Shown here: piece after piece, positions 44,808-53,544 of the stretch
How positions within the stretch are numbered: the first letter of the stretch is position 1
Layout of the letters: every line of letters begins with the position of its first letter
Assembly: GCA_016782645.1 (NCBI GenBank)
Contig: JADHYC010000005.1
Location: 1 to 59,796 of the forward strand
From: Fidelibacterota bacterium
GTDB lineage: Bacteria; Fidelibacterota; UBA2242
Length of the DNA: 59,796 bases
Reading direction: 5' to 3'
Translations under genes and position numbers: made by a program
The notes under the pieces: generated by a model
What the model was told of the DNA's origin: nothing
What the model saw: only the letters and a program-made list of their open reading frames with translations
The model's database searches: none

Positions 44808-46483
44808 ATGAAAAAGCTTAGCAAATTTACTTTAGGATTATTTATTTTGTTGGTGAGTACTACTTTTATCTTTGCACAAAACAACGCCCTCGATTTTGAT
44901 GGGACGGGTGGTATCTCTATATGGATAATAATACACTAAAGGCCCAATTGCTTGGAAATTCAAATGATATTACTTTAAGTGCAAGCACTCTCTCAACTAA
45001 TACTTGGTATCATGTTGCGTTTACTTTTAATGGAGTTAATTCAAAACTATATTTGAATGGTATCGAAGAAAATAGTAGCTCTACAGACCCTGGAGATATA
45101 ACAAATGTTCAACATGCGGTAATTGGTGCAAGACAAGATGGTACAGATGGGACTTCTGGGATGGAACATTATTTCAAAGGCATCATTGATGAAGTCCGCA
45201 TCTGAAATGTGGCGCTTCCTGTAGATACCATTCGCAAGTATATGTGTCGAGAGGTTACTTCCAGTCACGGTTATTGGTCTAACCTTAAAGGATACTGGAG
45301 ATTTGACGAAGGAAGCGGACAGACCGCTTACGACCAAACATTGAACAATAACGATGGTACCCTTGGGTCTACTACTGGTTCTGATACAAATGATCCAAGC
45401 TGGGCAACTTCCGGTGCAGCTATTGGGGATGCCAGTGCCAACGATTACTCCTCCCCTTTTAGTGTTAATCTTGCACATTCTGATGGAGATGACATTACCA
45501 TTGATAATCTATCTGGGTCTCCCAGTGGAGTACAAGTCTATCGTGTAAATTCCGCACCTAATGTAACAACCGTACCTTCAGGTTCGGGATGGGATAAACT
45601 TGACCCATTACGATATTGGGGTGTATTTATTATTGGTGGTAGCAGTCCTACCTACACGGTTACCTACGATTATGGCGGTCATCCAGGCATACAAATGGAG
45701 GCTAATTTGAGACTGGCAAAGCGGGACAATGATGCGGATGGCACTTGGGAAGATACTGGTATGATCCCAAGTGGTGGTAAGCTAACCAAGACCGGTGAGT
45801 CAGGAACTGAATACATTCTAGGTACAACTTCCTCTGACAACTCTCTCCCCGTGGAACTCACATCTTTCACTGCCGAGCAAGAAAAAAGAGATGTAGTTTT
45901 AGAATGGACAACAGAAAGCGAGATTGAGAACCTGAGGTTTATTCTGGAAAGGCGAATTTTGAATATCGAACAAGGAATGTCGAATGATGAAGTATGGAAG
46001 GAAATAACCAGTTATTTAACTGATGATAATTTGAAAGGATATGGCAGCACATCTCAGAAAAATGAATATAAATATACAGATAAAGCAGTCATCCCCGGAA
46101 TGACTTATGAGTACCGATTGTCCAATGGCAGTTATAACGGAATTGTAAAAAAGCATGGGACTTGCAAAATATTGGTAAAAACGGTAGAAGAATCAACGAT
46201 TCCTGAGAAGTTCGGATTGACATCGGTATATCCAAATCCGTTCAATCCGATGACGCATATAGCCTTTAGTTTGCATAATGAATCAGAAGTCAGTGTAATG
46301 ATTATGGATTTACTAGGAAGAGAGGTAAGGCAGCTTGTAAATGAAAGGCGACCATCTGGTAATTATACAGAAACCTGGGATGGAACAAACTATGCAGGTA
46401 TAGAGTCACCGAGCGGCATTTATTTTATTGTAATGAGAGCTAATGGATTTTTAAGTTCTCATAAGGTTATATTGTTCAGGTAA
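44808..46483 (+). pseudogene. LamG-domain surface protein with T9SS-type sorting domain, broken
   Basis: A signal peptide (MKKLSKFTLGLFILLVSTT, then FIFAQ) and the usual LamG opening NNALDFDGTG are followed at about 44905 by a frame change and apparent loss of part of the LamG domain; the new frame begins WYLYMDNNTLKAQ. A TGA at 45203 replaces a Trp codon (DEVRI-W-NVALPVDT). From there an intact frame reads another LamG-like part, then the C-terminal segment SVYPNPFNPMTHIAF to PSGIYFIVM, a type A sorting/FlgD-like domain used for secretion in FCB bacteria. Two independent lesions make a functional product unlikely, but the 3' frame is open over 1.2 kb. Confidence 0.82.
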
Positions 46484-46569
46484 AACTTACAAAAATCCGT
46501 TTCTCCAAAGGAGTTCTTTAAACTGGATTTGGCTTAAGCCAAAGAATAAACGTGTTTTATTCCCGTAAA

Positions 46570-46615
46570 GTCGAACCGTCTGGTTCGACATGCGAATTAG
46601 ACAATTCGCATCTAC
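46570..46615. repeat. Two-hairpin repeat, family 4, second copy
   Basis: GTCGAACC-gtct-GGTTCGAC is followed directly by ATGCGAATT-agac-AATTCGCAT and TCTAC. Both stems are perfect (8 and 9 bp). Its relative at 6762-6806 keeps the plan with other stem bases. Confidence 0.65.
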
Positions 46616-46692
46616 GCTTCAATCATACAGCTTCATTTCTGTCTGAAAGGCTAAACATGTTTTACCGTTCTCAGAACCCCAATCCGTTATAA

Positions 46693-46762
46693 AAACCTAA
46701 GTCAAGTCCTATAATAGATATTTAGCAATTCCATGAATCAACAATGGACTTAATTCAGGTTT
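46693..46762. repeat. Inverted-repeat element, family 2, copy 4
   Basis: AAACCTAAGTCAAGTCC (46693-46709) pairs with GGACTTAATTCAGGTTT (46746-46762) at 14 of 17 bases; all three differences are transitions that still pair in RNA or in one strand's folding. Confidence 0.75.
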
Positions 46763-47190
46763 AACGGGAAATCCAAAGTTCAATAAAATGTAAAGTCAAC
46801 ATTTATTAACACTATATAGCGAGCGAAGTATGCTACTTTAACATTTCGCAGAAAAATGATAAAGCGAATAATTTATTGACAAAATAGAAAATAGTTTCTA
46901 CTTTACAAAACTTAACTGATGTCTTTTATTTGAAAATAAGAAATATAAACACAATTTACATTTCCACCTATTAGTGTGATTTTGGAGATCTCAGTGTGAA
47001 AACATCATTATTTATGATGGTTTATTTGCCTACCCCGGTAGAGATCAAAGCACAACGCTTTAGCATATTGCGACAATAGGATATTTACAATTGAGTCATT
47101 AAGTTATCAACTAGAAATTGAGATTTATGAAGGGATTTAGTTTTTACTAATTAACAATCATAAGTGATATATCAAAAGAGGAAGTAGTAA

Positions 47191-47754
47191 ATGGAAGGCA
47201 AAAAATTTATAAGTCGGCAATTACCAGAGATTCATTCAACTACCGTAATTGGTGTGAAACGGAACGGCAAAGTTGCTATGGGCAGTGATGGACAGGTTAC
47301 TATCAACAATACCATCATGAAACATAAGACGAAAAAGCTTAGAAAATTATATGATGATAAAGTTATGGTTGGTTTTGCAGGTGCTTCCGCCGATGCATTT
47401 ACGCTCTTTGAGAAATTTGAAGGAATGTTGGGAAAATATAAAGGAGATATTCAACGTTCGGCAGTCGAATTAGCTAAACTATGGCGAACGGATAAATATC
47501 TGAGGAGACTGGAAGCGCTCTTGACAGTGATGGATAAAAATATTTTACTGATTATTTCCGGAACCGGTGATATAATAGAGCCCGATGATGATATTGTTGC
47601 TATTGGTTCAGGTGGACCTTATGCAACTGCTGCTGCAAGAGCCCTGGTGAAACACAGCAAACTTTCAGCACGAGAGATTGTCGAAGAGTCTCTTGGGATT
47701 GCATCTGAATTATGTGTTTATACAAATAATAATTTTACAGTGATGGAGCTATGA
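47191..47754 (+). CDS. hslV: ATP-dependent protease subunit HslV
   Basis: A 187-residue threonine protease of the proteasome-like HslUV complex. After a 16-residue leader comes [20 protein letters not shown], where the catalytic Thr (17 or 18) would be exposed by processing. Most HslV have the Thr at position 2; this longer leader, with no closer start codon, implies a cut propeptide. The rest ([30 protein letters not shown]) is standard. It overlaps hslU by four bases. Confidence 0.93.
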   Translation: MEGKKFISRQLPEIHSTTVIGVKRNGKVAMGSDGQVTINNTIMKHKTKKLRKLYDDKVMVGFAGASADAFTLFEKFEGMLGKYKGDIQRSAVELAKLWRTDKYLRRLEALLTVMDKNILLIISGTGDIIEPDDDIVAIGSGGPYATAAARALVKHSKLSAREIVEESLGIASELCVYTNNNFTVMEL

Positions 47755-49109
47755 AGCAAAAGGAATTAACACCAAGAGATATTGTCAAGGAACTTGACGC
47801 TTATATAGTTGGTCAGGATAAGGCAAAGAAAGCTGTTGCTATTTCTCTGAGGAATAGATGGCGCAGACAGCATGTTAAAGGAGCAATTAAGGAGGACATA
47901 CTTCCGAATAATATAATCCTTATCGGGCCAACTGGAGTTGGGAAAACAGAGATTGCAAGGCGTTTATCCGGTCTGGCACATGCTCCCTTTTTGAAAGTTG
48001 AAGCCTCTAAATTCACTGAGGTTGGATATGTAGGACGGGATGTAGAGTCAATTATCAGGGATTTGACGAATATATCTGTAAATCTTGTTAAAGCAGAGCG
48101 TATTCAAGAGGTAAAAGATCAGGCGGAAAATATGGCAAATGAACGGATACTCGACCACCTGTTACCGCCTCGTGATTTGTCTAAAACTACAGCTTCCTCA
48201 ATAGAAAAGAGTGGTGAGCAATTTCAAAGAACGCGGGATAAATTAAAAGAAATGCTTAAAAAAGGTGAATTTGAGAATAGAGTTATTGAGATAACGGTTA
48301 AACAGAGTAACATGCCCGTAATGCAAATTTTTGGTCCAGCTGGTATAGAAGAGATGGGGTTTAATATAACTGAAATGCTTAGTGGTGCCTTTCCTAAAAA
48401 GAAAAAAAGTCAAAGGGTTACTGTGGACGAGGCGAGAAAAATATTTACTCAGGAGGAAGCCCAGAAACTCGTAGATATTGATGTGGTTACAAAAGAAGCA
48501 ATACGTCGAGTTGAAGAATCTGGAATTGTTTTTCTTGATGAAATAGATAAAATCGCTTCCGGTAGTAGTGACTCTGGTCGAGGTCCTGATGTTTCCCGTG
48601 AGGGTGTTCAGCGTGATATTTTACCAATTGTTGAAGGTTCTGATGTTCAAACGAGATATGGTGTAGTAAAAACTGACCATATTTTGTTTATTTCAGCAGG
48701 CGCATTTCACATGACCAAACCGTCCGATCTCATTCCGGAGCTTCAGGGCCGTTTTCCTATTAGAGTTGAATTGGACAGTTTGGGGAAAGATGAATTTGTT
48801 AAAATATTAAAGAATCCTCGAAATGCTCTTTTAAAACAGTATACCGCTTTACTGAGGACAGAAAATGTTAAGTTAAAATTTGAGGATGACGCTGTTGAAG
48901 AAATAGCTCAACTTGCTGCTGAAGTAAATGAGAAAATGGAGAATATTGGTGCACGTAGGCTACATACAATACTGACAACTTTGCTCGAAGAAATTCTTTA
49001 TAGAGTTCCTGATAAAAAGATAAATGAGGTTACAATTACTCGAAAGGTTGTTCAAGAGAAATTGTCTGATATTGTTAAAGATAGGGATTTGAGTCGTTAT
49101 ATTTTGTAG
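47751..49109 (+). CDS. hslU: ATP-dependent protease ATPase subunit HslU
   Basis: A 452-residue AAA+ unfoldase. It has [20 protein letters not shown], Walker [15 protein letters not shown], Walker [13 protein letters not shown], the I-domain between them, the sensor/arginine segment [12 protein letters not shown], and the C-terminal SRYIL tail that inserts into HslV. It unfolds substrates for HslV. Confidence 0.96.
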   Translation: MKQKELTPRDIVKELDAYIVGQDKAKKAVAISLRNRWRRQHVKGAIKEDILPNNIILIGPTGVGKTEIARRLSGLAHAPFLKVEASKFTEVGYVGRDVESIIRDLTNISVNLVKAERIQEVKDQAENMANERILDHLLPPRDLSKTTASSIEKSGEQFQRTRDKLKEMLKKGEFENRVIEITVKQSNMPVMQIFGPAGIEEMGFNITEMLSGAFPKKKKSQRVTVDEARKIFTQEEAQKLVDIDVVTKEAIRRVEESGIVFLDEIDKIASGSSDSGRGPDVSREGVQRDILPIVEGSDVQTRYGVVKTDHILFISAGAFHMTKPSDLIPELQGRFPIRVELDSLGKDEFVKILKNPRNALLKQYTALLRTENVKLKFEDDAVEEIAQLAAEVNEKMENIGARRLHTILTTLLEEILYRVPDKKINEVTITRKVVQEKLSDIVKDRDLSRYIL

Positions 49110-49135
49110 TAGAAGTTATTTTGCCACTAAGACAC

Positions 49136-49160
49136 TTCCGAAGGAATCCCTTGCAGGATA
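49136..49160. repeat. Short palindrome inserted in a broader repeat
   Basis: CTTCCGAAGGAATCCCTTGC splits a GCCACTAAGACAC ... AAGTCACAAAGA stretch of a common intergenic repeat type. Similar CCGAAGGGATTCC strings occur at about 56897 and ACCCTTGCGAAGG at about 20764. Confidence 0.4.
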
Positions 49161-49329
49161 AGTCACAAAGATAATTTTTAATAAAGAGTTTAGACAAATA
49201 GAAAAAGATGCCTGTATTTTGACATAATGAAAAGGCTTTCAGAACTTTTTTTATTATAACTTTTTATCTTTAATGTATATTCATAAGTCATATCGTTTAA
49301 ACTTGTAGAAAAATTGAACAGGAGACGAG

Positions 49330-50244
49330 ATGAAAAGAGATTTCTTACATATTACAGATTTTTCTACTGAGGAGATTAGGGATACCTTTGAGCTTGCAGC
49401 AAAAGTGAAAAGGTATGTGAAAGAAGGAAAAGAGGATCTTCCACTTAAGGGAAAAACAATGGCAATGATTTTTGCCAAGCCCTCAGCAAGAACACGTGTT
49501 TCATTTGAAACCGGTATGACACAATTGGGTGGACATGCAATTTTTCTCGGACCGAATGACATCGGGATCGGAAAACGTGAAGCGATAAAAGATATTGCCC
49601 GTGTTATTTCAAGGTATGATGATATAATCATGGCACGTCTTTTTGACCATGCTCATATTTTAAAACTTGCTGAATATTCATCTGTGCCTGTAATAAACGG
49701 CTTGACAGATCTCAATCATCCATGTCAGGTAATGGCTGATATTTTTACAATTTTAGAGAATAAAGGAAGCCTGAATAACCTTAAGGTTGCTTTCGTGGGT
49801 GATAGTAATAATGTTGCAAATTCCTGGATAAATTTAGCTGCTCGGTTGCCTATGCACTTTGTGTTGGCTTCGCCATGTGGTTATGAGCCAGATCCTGAGA
49901 TACTGGCAAATGCTAGAAATACAGGGTTGAGTACTGTCGAAATAGTTCGTAATCCGGTAGAAGCGGTTAAGAACGCAGATGTAATTTATACCGATGTCTG
50001 GGCAAGTATGGGACAAGAGGCGGAAAAAGAAAAGAGGAAGAGGGATTTTATGCCTTTTCAGGTAAATGCTGAACTAATGAGTCATGCTAAGCCCGGTGTA
50101 AAGGTTATGCACTGTCTTCCTGTGCATCGAGGTGATGAAATAACCGATGAAGTGATAGACAGTCCAAATTCTATAGTTTTTGATGAAGCAGAGAATCGAA
50201 TGCATGTCCAGAAAGCTATAATTCTTAAACTGATGGTTGGATAA
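49330..50244 (+). CDS. argF: Ornithine carbamoyltransferase
   Basis: A 304-residue enzyme converting ornithine and carbamoyl phosphate to citrulline. Carbamoyl-phosphate motif SARTRVSFETGM, DLNHPCQVMAD, and the ornithine-side HCLPVHRGDEI are complete; the SMG loop appears as WASMGQE. GGAGACG precedes the ATG. No other arginine genes are adjacent. A clear terminator follows. Confidence 0.96.
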   Translation: MKRDFLHITDFSTEEIRDTFELAAKVKRYVKEGKEDLPLKGKTMAMIFAKPSARTRVSFETGMTQLGGHAIFLGPNDIGIGKREAIKDIARVISRYDDIIMARLFDHAHILKLAEYSSVPVINGLTDLNHPCQVMADIFTILENKGSLNNLKVAFVGDSNNVANSWINLAARLPMHFVLASPCGYEPDPEILANARNTGLSTVEIVRNPVEAVKNADVIYTDVWASMGQEAEKEKRKRDFMPFQVNAELMSHAKPGVKVMHCLPVHRGDEITDEVIDSPNSIVFDEAENRMHVQKAIILKLMVG

Positions 50245-50250
50245 CATATT

Positions 50251-50274
50251 AACCTTCCGTCGGAAGGTTTTTTT
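50251..50274 (+). terminator. Rho-independent terminator of argF
   Basis: AACCTTCC-gtc-GGAAGGTT with a run of T to 50274, six bases after the argF stop. An 8-bp perfect stem and T-tract make this the clearest terminator in the window. Confidence 0.92.
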
Positions 50275-50822
50275 GGCACAACTGGAACCCAAAGTTCCGT
50301 TATAAGATTACTTTTAATTATCAGTTCCGTCATGAGCTTACTCATGACGGGTTCATTCTCATCTTCTAAGAGTGAGCTCTAAGCAGATCTAACAGATGGA
50401 AGTTTTTTAAGGTTAAGAGAGGTAAAAAGCGTAACAATCCCATTTTATTCTCACTTGCCTGTTCTTTCCACATGGCAGGTAAAAAATCCAGTGAACCCTA
50501 AATGATGTAAATAATATTTGTGTTTTAGTCTGAGTATTACTTCATTTTACAAATATTAAGTTAGAAGTGGAAAAATGCTATAAAATTTGTCCATCTATTT
50601 TTAGAATCTATGGGAGGGAAGACATTTACTATCCAGCGCAATGATTTTTTCACTATTGATTTTGATATTAGCAAAATTCCTCTTGAATTTTATGAGTGAT
50701 CTTATTCAACAATTTTAATATATATGACAATGTTTCATGTATAGATGAATGATTCATACATATATTAGGGCTTCACTTATTTTTGTTTGTTTAAAGAAAT
50801 GAATAAAAGAAGAGGTTCTGTA
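50275..50822. other. Intergenic region with family 1 repeat arms, before the sensor kinase
   Basis: No gene. The left part holds several arms of the family 1 repeat (50293-50390), then a TTGCCTG/CAGGTAA pair (50455-50482). The right part is AT-rich and should hold the kinase promoter. Confidence 0.55.
50293..50390. repeat. Family 1 repeat arms, second locus
   Basis: AGTTCCGTTATAAGATTACT (50293) and AGTTCCGTCATGAGCTTACT (50323) are tandem forms of the arm at 6023-6043, and AGAGTGAGCTCTAAGCAG (about 50370) is an inverted one. CCGTCATGAG-ctta-CTCATGACGG (50327-50350) forms a perfect 10-bp hairpin. Confidence 0.65.
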
Positions 50823-51791
50823 ATGATAGCAAAATTTGAAGTAAAAGAAGAAAAATACAGAATTATGATAATAACAATTCTTTTAGCTATATGTTGTTTT
50901 TTAACTTATTATTTTCACGTAGTATTGAAAGACGATAGAATTTTTACACACTTTTTTTATATTCCAATTATCTTAGCATCAAGGTGGTGGCAAAGAAGAG
51001 GCTTTGCTGTGGCTGTGTTTTTAGCGGCATGGCTAATTTTAAGTCGCTTCTTTATTATAACGGATGTAGGAAAAACCAGTGATTTTTTTCGATCTTTAAT
51101 ATTTATAGTTATATCAAGTGCGACTGTTTTTTTATCTGAGAGGACTTGGAAGGCACAAAAGCGCATCAAGCATTTAAACGATATCCTCAAAGCTATTCGA
51201 TCTATTAATCAGTTGATTGTAGTGGAGAAGGACAGAAAAAGTCTGCTCCAGAAAGCCTGTGATACTATGATAGAAACAAGAGATTATTATGCGGCATGGC
51301 TTGGATTCCTGAAGGATAGTGAGAACTTTGCTATAGTTGTAGGTTCCGGTTTCAGGAAAGATTTATCTCAATTCTGCGAACAAGTGGTAGGCGGTGATCA
51401 TCCTCCCTGCATCAAAAACGCTCTCGCTCAGAAGGAGAAGCTCTTGATCGAGCACAAATCTAGAGAGTGCAGAGATTGCCTTTTCAAAGACGCATGCATG
51501 GGGGAAGTAACTGTAATTATTCGTATCGAATACGCTAACAGGTTATTCGGGCTGTTTGCTATATCGATGGGAGCTGATATTGCTAACAATGAAGAGGAAA
51601 AGATGCTCTTGTATGAGGTGGCTGGAGACATAGCGTTTGCTCTCTACAATATAGAATTGGAAGAGGAGATAAACAGATTAGCAAAATTCCCAAGCGAAAA
51701 TCCCAGTCCTGTGCTGCGTGTAAAAAAAGATGGCACGATACTTTTTGCTAACAAGGCAGCTACGCTCTTATTGAATGCCTGGGGGGGGTAA
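50823..51791 (+). CDS. N-terminal part of a hybrid sensor histidine kinase (membrane, GAF, start of PAS)
   Basis: The frame carries four hydrophobic helices (about 11-110 of this reading), a GAF-like domain with clustered cysteines (CEQVVGGDHPPC, CRDCLFKDAC), and the first third of a PAS domain (NPSPVLRVKKDGTILFANKA). It ends at a TAA right after eight G (51781-51788). With seven G it would read on into the next frame, so both frames are one gene. ATG 50823 has GAGG at good spacing; TTG 50787 and ATG 50799 are alternatives. Confidence 0.8.
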   Translation: MIAKFEVKEEKYRIMIITILLAICCFLTYYFHVVLKDDRIFTHFFYIPIILASRWWQRRGFAVAVFLAAWLILSRFFIITDVGKTSDFFRSLIFIVISSATVFLSERTWKAQKRIKHLNDILKAIRSINQLIVVEKDRKSLLQKACDTMIETRDYYAAWLGFLKDSENFAIVVGSGFRKDLSQFCEQVVGGDHPPCIKNALAQKEKLLIEHKSRECRDCLFKDACMGEVTVIIRIEYANRLFGLFAISMGADIANNEEEKMLLYEVAGDIAFALYNIELEEEINRLAKFPSENPSPVLRVKKDGTILFANKAATLLLNAWGG

Positions 51792-53520
51792 GGTGGACCA
51801 ACCTTTACCCGAAAGTAGTCGCAAATTCATTATGGGTGTTCTCAGTTCCGGCACAAGCAGAGAGACTGAAGCTGAATGTCAGGATTGTACGCTCTTACTT
51901 ACGTTTGTACCGGTGAAAGGTGAAGACTATGTCAATATATATGGGCTTGACATCACCGAGCGCCTGTCTGCCGAACAGGCAGGCAAACAGGCTGAGAAAG
52001 TGTTAAGAGAGACTGAGTTAAACTTCAGAGCTTTAGCTCAAAATGCATTTGATAGTATTGCAATAAATAATGAAGATGGTAATTATATCTATGTAAACAA
52101 TAGAGCTTCCGAATTATCAGGATACAGCATAAAGGAGCTATTAAAACTCAATATCACTGATTTAACTCCTACAGATGATATTAACAAGGTAGAAAATAGA
52201 TCCAAAAAAAGGATTAGAGGAGAACCAATAGAGGATATTTTTAAAGCAGTATTGCTCCGAAAAGATGGTAAGGAAGTACCAATAGAGGTAGCGGCAACAA
52301 GAACAATCTGGCAGGGAAGGCCTGTTGATATGGTCTTTTTTCGTGATATCAGTGAACGTGAGTTTCTTGAGAGGCAGCTTCGTCAGGCACAGAAGATGGA
52401 AGCGATAGGACAATTAACCGGTGGTGTAGCACATGATTTCAACAACCTGTTAACAATAATTTTGGGTTACAGCCAGGTTACATTAGATCACATTGATAAG
52501 GATGACCCAATTCGTAAGAGCATCAAGAAAATTTTAAGGGCTGGGAAACAGACAGCCACATTAACCCGGCAGCTTCTGGCATTTAGCCGGAAGCAGGTAC
52601 TTGAACCGAAGGTTCTGAATTTAAATGAAGTGCTCACCGATGTGCAGAAAATGCTTCAGCGTATTATTGGCGAAGATATTAAACTGGAAACTAATCTTGA
52701 TCCAAACTTGAAGAATGTTAAAGTTGATCCGGGTCAGGTTGAGCAGGTAGTAATGAATCTTGTTGTCAATTCCCGTGATGCTATGCCGGAAGGCGGCAAA
52801 ATCACTATCAAGACCGAAAATGTGGTTTTAGACAAAGACCTTTCTAGAGTTATTCCTGAATCTTTTCCGGGAAAATTTGTTCTTTTCTCGATTGAGGATA
52901 CGGGTGTTGGTATTGACAAATCAATACTCAACCAGATTTTCGAACCATTTTTTACTACGAAGGAAGTTGGAGTTGGTACAGGACTTGGTCTGTCAGTTGT
53001 TTATGGTATTATCAAACAGCATGATGGATGGGTTAATGTTTACAGTGAACCCGGGCAAGGCTCTACTTTCAGAGTCTACCTGCCGGCTATTTCTGCAAAG
53101 ATAGAAGACGAAAAGGAAGATGAGATTTTTTTAAAGGATTTTAAGGGTAGTGATGAGCGGATTCTGCTGGTTGAGGATGAGGCGGGAATATGCGAATTTG
53201 CTGCAGAGAACCTACGTGAAAATGGTTACATCATACTTGAAGCCGCAAGTTCAAAAGATGCTCTGGATATTTTTAAGAGTGAAGATGGGAATTTTGATCT
53301 GGTCTTTAGTGATGTTGTTTTACCGGATATAAATGGTCTTCAACTGGTTGATGAGCTCCTTTCTGTTAGGCCAGAACTTCGGGTTTTATTGTGTAGTGGT
53401 TATTTAGATACAAAGTCGCAATGGTCTGAGATTAGAAAGAGAGGATTTAGGTTTTTGCAGAAGCCGTACAGTATAGTCGATCTGCTTAAGACTATTAGAG
53501 AAGTTCTGGAGCAAAGATAG
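51775..53520 (+). CDS. C-terminal part of the hybrid histidine kinase (PAS, HisKA, HATPase, receiver)
   Basis: The frame holds the rest of the first PAS domain, a second PAS (FRALAQNAFDSIAINNEDG to DISEREF), the dimerisation helix with the phospho-His in GGVAHDFNNLL, the ATPase boxes NLVVNSRDAMP, DTGVGI and GTGLGLSVV, and a C-terminal receiver (LLVEDEAG, phospho-Asp in SDVVLPD, LQKPYS). The listed ATG lies in the upstream frame's end and is probably not used. An in-frame copy of a GCCTGTctgccgaACAGGC palindrome encodes the linker LSAEQAGKQAE. The signal sensed is unknown. Confidence 0.85.
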   Translation: MPGGGKVDQPLPESSRKFIMGVLSSGTSRETEAECQDCTLLLTFVPVKGEDYVNIYGLDITERLSAEQAGKQAEKVLRETELNFRALAQNAFDSIAINNEDGNYIYVNNRASELSGYSIKELLKLNITDLTPTDDINKVENRSKKRIRGEPIEDIFKAVLLRKDGKEVPIEVAATRTIWQGRPVDMVFFRDISEREFLERQLRQAQKMEAIGQLTGGVAHDFNNLLTIILGYSQVTLDHIDKDDPIRKSIKKILRAGKQTATLTRQLLAFSRKQVLEPKVLNLNEVLTDVQKMLQRIIGEDIKLETNLDPNLKNVKVDPGQVEQVVMNLVVNSRDAMPEGGKITIKTENVVLDKDLSRVIPESFPGKFVLFSIEDTGVGIDKSILNQIFEPFFTTKEVGVGTGLGLSVVYGIIKQHDGWVNVYSEPGQGSTFRVYLPAISAKIEDEKEDEIFLKDFKGSDERILLVEDEAGICEFAAENLRENGYIILEAASSKDALDIFKSEDGNFDLVFSDVVLPDINGLQLVDELLSVRPELRVLLCSGYLDTKSQWSEIRKRGFRFLQKPYSIVDLLKTIREVLEQR

Positions 53521-53544
53521 ATTTTCTCTTTGAAGTCCCATCGT

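Larger units (their letters stand above)
46484..47190. other. 707-bp intergenic region rich in hairpins, before hslV
   Basis: There is no gene. From the left it holds AAATCCGTTT / AAACTGGATTT inverse arms (46494-46531), a palindrome TTTGGCTTAAGCCAAA (46529-46544), the two-hairpin repeat (46570-46615) and a family 2 element (46693-46762). The right half is AT-rich; TTGACA at about 46876 with TACTTT 17 bases later is a weak sigma-70-like promoter pointing at hslV, 290 bases away. Confidence 0.55.

Noticed and set aside
46876..46905. TTGACA-17-TACTTT as the hslV promoter
   Set aside because: The -10 match is poor and the distance of about 290 bases to hslV is long; mentioned only as a weak possibility.
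51775..53520. Separate stand-alone kinase starting at ATG 51775
   Set aside because: The ATG lies inside the upstream frame, cuts a PAS domain in the middle and has no ribosome site; one split gene explains both frames better.
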